This document shows positions 42,411 to 45,741 of a DNA stretch of 45,741 bases, piece after piece. The stretch covers positions 1-45,741 of the forward strand of contig CAMHDJ010000022.1 of NCBI GenBank assembly GCA_946183915.1, given 5' to 3'. The notes below the pieces were generated by a model. The model did not search any database, was not told the DNA's origin, and was given only the letters and a program-made list of their open reading frames with translations. Position numbers and translations under genes: made by a program. The first letter of the stretch is position 1, and each line of letters starts with the position of its first letter. Origin of the DNA: an uncultured Bacteroidales bacterium. GTDB taxonomy: Bacteria; Bacteroidota; Bacteroidia; Bacteroidales; P3.

Positions 42411-42920
42411 ATGAAACAGACCACCCTCTGCTACATCGACGACGGGGAGCGCTACCTGATGCTGCACCGCGTCAAGAAAGCCCACGACGCCAGCCACGGC
42501 AAGTGGATCGGCGTGGGCGGCAAATGCGAGGCCGACGAGAGTCCCGATGAGTGCATGCTGCGCGAGGTGCGCGAGGAGACCGGATTAGCGATCACCCGCT
42601 GGCACTACCGCGGCATCGTCACCTTCATCTCCGACACGTGGCCCAACGAGTACATGCACCTCTTCACCGCCACCGAATGGACCGGCGAGCCCGACATGAG
42701 CATCGACGACGAGGGCACGCTGGCATGGCTGCCCAAGGCCGACCTGCCCGTGGCCGACGGCATCGGCAACCCCGCGATCAACCTCTGGGAAGGCGACAAG
42801 ATCTTCCTGCGCCTGCTGATGGACCCGGCGCAGCCCTTCTTCTCGCTGAAGCTGGTCTACCGCCAGGACATGATGGTCAGCGCCACCCTCAACGGCGCAC
42901 CGCTCCGCACGGAGGACTAA
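42411..42920 (+). CDS. NUDIX hydrolase (8-oxo-dGTP diphosphatase-like)
   Basis: A 169-aa cytosolic enzyme with a complete Nudix box: G37-x5-E43-x7-R51EVREETG58-L. The sequence resembles the MutT/MTH1 type, which hydrolyses oxidised purine nucleoside triphosphates such as 8-oxo-dGTP to the monophosphate. The exact substrate cannot be told from sequence. It starts 12 bp after a strong terminator and lies 32 bp upstream of the helicase gene, suggesting a shared genome-maintenance role, though this is only context. Confidence 0.9.
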   Translation: MKQTTLCYIDDGERYLMLHRVKKAHDASHGKWIGVGGKCEADESPDECMLREVREETGLAITRWHYRGIVTFISDTWPNEYMHLFTATEWTGEPDMSIDDEGTLAWLPKADLPVADGIGNPAINLWEGDKIFLRLLMDPAQPFFSLKLVYRQDMMVSATLNGAPLRTED

Positions 42921-42952
42921 ACACACGAGTTGTCGTTAAATTACAGAACACC

Positions 42953-45598
42953 ATGCAACAGCGCACCTTCGACCCGTGGCAGCGGGCGGCGATCGAGATC
43001 AGCGGCGGACGGCACCTGGTGCTGGCGCCGCCGGGCTGCGGCAAGACCGACATACTGACCGAGCGGGTAATCCACGCCCATGCCAGCGGCGTGGACTACG
43101 GCGACATGCTCTGCCTCACCTTCACCAACCGCGCCGCCAAGGGCATGGCCCAGCGCATCGCCGACCGCACCGGCAACCCCGTTCCGGACGACCTCTTCGT
43201 GGGCAACATACACCGCTTCTGCTCCCAGATGCTCTTCAACCAGGGCCTGGTGAACCACAACAGCGCCATCATCGACGAGGGCGACGTGGAGAATATCATC
43301 CAGGAGGAGCTCTGCAAGCGCCTGAACATACAGAGCCGCACCACCGAGCTCATGCGCTACCAGCACGCCCTTTGGCAGGCCCAGCTGGGCATGCCGCCCG
43401 AGGTGGTGCTGCACGGCGAACTGCTCCACACCGGCGCCATGACCAAGCTCTGCGACGTCCTCGGCATGAGCGCCGACGAAGAGAGCCTGGGCCGCATCTA
43501 CGCCGACATCGACCACCTCATGGAGCGCTACAGCACCCTCCACGAACTGCCAGCCGCCAACACCATGCGCCTGGCTCGCGCCTACCAGCAGTACAAGGAG
43601 GACAACGACCTGCTCGACTACGACGACCTGCTGGTGCTGGCCTACAAGCATCTAGTGGGTAGTGAGGAGTGGGTAGTGGGTAGCACTCCCGATCAAGCGC
43701 CACCCACTAAAAGATACCGCTGGATCGAGATCGACGAGGTGCAGGATCTCAACGCCCTTCAGTTCGCCCTGGTCGACCTCTTCGCCACGCCCGACGCCAC
43801 CATCGTCTACCTCGGCGACGAACAGCAGGCCATCTTCTCCTTCATCGGCGCCAAGCTCGAGACCCTCGAAGCCCTCAAGCGCCGCTGCCGCGGAAAGATA
43901 CACTACCTCCACACCAACTACCGCTCGCCCAAGTATCTGCTCGACCTGCAGAACGACTACGCCGTGCGCAACCTCGGCATCCGGCGCGACCTGCTGCCCA
44001 CCACCGACGACAATACGCCCGCCAACCCCGAAAACCTCTGCCTGCTCGACGTGGGCGACGCCACCCTCGAAGCCTACTATGCCGCACGCTTCGCCAAACG
44101 CTACGGCGACCTCACCGCCGCCGACGCCGACAGCAAGGTGGCCATCCTCGTCAGCACCAACCGCGAGGCCGACGACGTGGGCGACACCATGACCGCACTC
44201 GGCATCCCCCACTTCAAGATCAGCGGCACCGACCTCTTCTCGCAGCCCACCGTGCGCCTCGTCCTGGCCCACCTCAGCGTGCTCACCGACGAGATGGTCT
44301 TCATCGCCTGGGCCCGCCTGCTCTGGGGACTGAACATTCTGCCCTCCTACACCGCCGCACGGACCCTCATGCGCGAGATGCGTCGCGTAGCCCTCCTGCC
44401 CACCGACCTCCTGCTCCACCCCGACAGCTCCTACCTGCAGCGCTTTGTGCACGCCTACGACAACCAGGAACTCGTCATCTTCGACACCGAGACCACAGGC
44501 CTCGACCCGCGCACCGACGACATCATACAGATCGCCGCCATCCGGGTGCGCCAGGGCCGCCTGGTGGGCGAGCCGTTCAACATCCTGCTCGAGACCGACC
44601 GCGAGCTGCCCGCCACCGTCGGCGGACACCCCAACCCCATGCTCGACGTCTACCGCCGCGGCCCCCGACAGCCACGCGCCGAAGGCCTCCGCCGCTTCAT
44701 CGACTACTGCCGCGGTCTCCCGCTCGTAGGCCACAACGTGGACTACGACTACCAGATCCTCTCCCACAACCTGCGCCGATCCTGCCCCGACCTCGACCTC
44801 GCAAGCCTCTGCCCGCACTACTTCGACACGCTGAAGTACATCCGACTCGTGCGGCCTCGCCTGCGCCACTACAAGCTCGGCCACCTGCTCGACGCCCTCC
44901 ACCTCGAAGGACAGAACAGCCACCAGGCCGACGACGACATCCTGGCCACCCTCTCGCTGCTTCGCTTCTGCCACTCCTGCGCCTTGCAGCTCACCGACAC
45001 CCAGCGCCAATTCCTCGACGCCAACCGCAGCCTTGCCGACCGCTTCCGCCAGCGCTACGCCGACGCCTACCGCCACGGCCTGCAGCACCTCCACATCGAG
45101 GGCTCCGGACTCGTCGACGAGATGCAACACTTCTACCACTCCCTCAGCCACCCGCTCGACAAGTGGGACCACCTGATCCACTACGTCGCCACCGACATGG
45201 TGCGGCCCGACCTCTACCCCACCCTCCGCACACAGCTCGACCGCTACGTCACCGACCTCTGCACCAGCAAGGAGGCCGACCTCTGCGGCAGTTCGCTCCA
45301 GGAGCGCTACATCATCTCCACCGTCCACAAGGCCAAAGGACTCGAGTTCGACACCGTCATCGTCTACCGCGCCATCGACGGTTCCTACCCAGGTAGCCAC
45401 AGCTGGACCGAACGCCAGATCCAGGAGGATGCCCGACGCCTCTTCGTGGCCCTCTCGCGCTCGCGCAAACACCTATGCGTCATCACCGACAGCTACTATG
45501 GCCGCTCAACCCACGCCCTCAGCCCCTTCCTCGACCGCGTGCGATCCCACTTCACCCTCTACCATCGCACCCCCGACGGCAAGATACGCCAAGAGTAA
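42953..45598 (+). CDS. UvrD-type helicase with internal DEDDh 3'-5' exonuclease domain
   Basis: An 881-aa protein. Helicase motifs: Walker A APPGCGKT (25-32), Walker B and DEVQ IEIDEVQDLN (about 260), GDEQQAIFSF (motif III), motif V VHKAKGLEFDTVIV (about 790) and motif VI ALSRSRKHL (about 833). Between the helicase halves is a DnaQ-like exonuclease (about 505-675): DTETTGLD (ExoI), GHNVDYDYQIL (ExoII) and HQADDD (ExoIII, DEDDh). The protein could unwind DNA from a 3' tail and resect or proofread ends; this is inference from domains. An unusual 57-bp segment (43653-43709), bounded by TAGTGGGT and ACCCACTA, is inserted in frame at codons 234-253. The start at 42953 precedes the helicase domain directly. 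Confidence 0.92.
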   Translation: MQQRTFDPWQRAAIEISGGRHLVLAPPGCGKTDILTERVIHAHASGVDYGDMLCLTFTNRAAKGMAQRIADRTGNPVPDDLFVGNIHRFCSQMLFNQGLVNHNSAIIDEGDVENIIQEELCKRLNIQSRTTELMRYQHALWQAQLGMPPEVVLHGELLHTGAMTKLCDVLGMSADEESLGRIYADIDHLMERYSTLHELPAANTMRLARAYQQYKEDNDLLDYDDLLVLAYKHLVGSEEWVVGSTPDQAPPTKRYRWIEIDEVQDLNALQFALVDLFATPDATIVYLGDEQQAIFSFIGAKLETLEALKRRCRGKIHYLHTNYRSPKYLLDLQNDYAVRNLGIRRDLLPTTDDNTPANPENLCLLDVGDATLEAYYAARFAKRYGDLTAADADSKVAILVSTNREADDVGDTMTALGIPHFKISGTDLFSQPTVRLVLAHLSVLTDEMVFIAWARLLWGLNILPSYTAARTLMREMRRVALLPTDLLLHPDSSYLQRFVHAYDNQELVIFDTETTGLDPRTDDIIQIAAIRVRQGRLVGEPFNILLETDRELPATVGGHPNPMLDVYRRGPRQPRAEGLRRFIDYCRGLPLVGHNVDYDYQILSHNLRRSCPDLDLASLCPHYFDTLKYIRLVRPRLRHYKLGHLLDALHLEGQNSHQADDDILATLSLLRFCHSCALQLTDTQRQFLDANRSLADRFRQRYADAYRHGLQHLHIEGSGLVDEMQHFYHSLSHPLDKWDHLIHYVATDMVRPDLYPTLRTQLDRYVTDLCTSKEADLCGSSLQERYIISTVHKAKGLEFDTVIVYRAIDGSYPGSHSWTERQIQEDARRLFVALSRSRKHLCVITDSYYGRSTHALSPFLDRVRSHFTLYHRTPDGKIRQE
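43653..43709. repeat. In-frame GTGGGTA repeat module within the helicase gene
   Basis: A 57-bp segment (19 codons) starts TAGTGGGTAGTG and ends with the inverted sequence ACCCACTA. The internal string AGTGGGTAGTGGGTAGCAC matches the module at 18733-18766 closely. It encodes about VGSEEWVVGSTPDQAPPT, unlike the rest of the protein, just before the Walker B motif. The reading frame is kept. Confidence 0.82.
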
Positions 45599-45625
45599 GA
45601 ATTCGAGCAATTCGCCGTTTTATAA

Positions 45626-45741
45626 AAATTAAGTAAATTTAGGTTAAAAAATTAGATCGTGCACGATCTAATTTTCACCTTTAAAACATTCTAAACGAGC
45701 CATCTAGCCTTCCGGAAGTGTGTCAACCATGCTGGAAAACT
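45626..45741 (-). repeat. Dispersed palindrome-containing element, copy 2 (cut by window end)
   Basis: On the minus strand this begins AGTTTTCCAGCATGGTT at the window edge and includes the same 26-bp palindrome (45649-45674, core TTAGATCGTGCACGATCTAA), then TTAACCTAAATTTACTTAA. It lies 27 bp after the helicase stop and directly next to GCGAATTGCTCGAATT (45601-45616), related to the hairpin repeats at 18.8 kb. The element may extend past the window. Confidence 0.88.

Noticed and set aside
43517..45472. Minus-strand open frames antisense to the helicase
   Set aside because: Antisense shadows of a very GC-rich gene with low-complexity products.

Overview
The window looks like chromosome from an uncultured, GC-rich member of the Bacteroidales. 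Evidence: secreted proteins carrying type IX secretion (T9SS) C-terminal sorting domains, a PorV/PorQ-type outer-membrane protein, a TonB-dependent receptor with a carboxypeptidase-regulatory-like domain, a fused SecDF, DUF4301, and Bacteroidetes-type promoters (TTTG, 19-20 bp spacer, TAnnTTTG) ahead of several genes. Family or genus cannot be fixed from the sequence alone.

Layout. 1-1.3 kb: the end of an unidentified gene and an OmpA-family protein. 1.3-2.06 kb: a 5'-truncated second copy of the 3' third of pnp. 2.06-6.16 kb: a clearly AT-rich island with a BspA-like leucine-rich-repeat T9SS protein, a probable HEPN protein, a structured inverted-repeat region and a HigB/HigA-ImmA toxin-antitoxin pair. 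6.17-10.1 kb: complete pnp, a HAD-type lipoprotein and rpsO. 10.5-18.35 kb: two large T9SS-exported surface proteins in tandem. 18.35-19.2 kb: a repeat-rich intergenic region. 19.2-20.1 kb: greA and a HIT-family hydrolase. 20.2-33.3 kb: a probable operon secDF - TonB-dependent receptor - 1684-aa secreted protein - PorV-like protein. 33.5-36.5 kb: radC, and the set cyclophilin - pheS - folB. 36.6-40.3 kb: a lipoprotein plus DUF4301 pair, convergent with an ECF sigma / putative anti-sigma / lipoprotein operon. 40.7-45.6 kb: lemA, a TPM-domain membrane protein, a 45-aa basic protein with its own promoter and terminator, a NUDIX hydrolase, and a UvrD helicase with an internal DEDDh exonuclease domain. 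The window ends inside a dispersed repeat that is also found, inverted, at 18.6 kb.

How it fits together. The core genes serve translation and RNA turnover (rpsO, pnp, pheS, greA), protein export (secDF, PorV-like) and genome maintenance (radC, NUDIX, helicase-exonuclease). The large secreted proteins are probably surface-displayed through the T9SS.

The most unusual part is the pnp locus. An AT-rich island lies between a complete pnp and a truncated second 3' end. The two 3' ends are identical over about 370 bp, then differ at scattered sites and in their tails. That is the pattern expected if an incoming element recombined into pnp, supplied a new 3' end and displaced the old one, much as prophage e14 does at icd in E. 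coli. Other unexplained structure includes several arrays with an 11-bp period and a GATG/CATC core, a dispersed element built around TTAGATCGTGCACGATCTAA, a large nested hairpin, and a GTGGGTA repeat module that also appears in frame inside the helicase gene.
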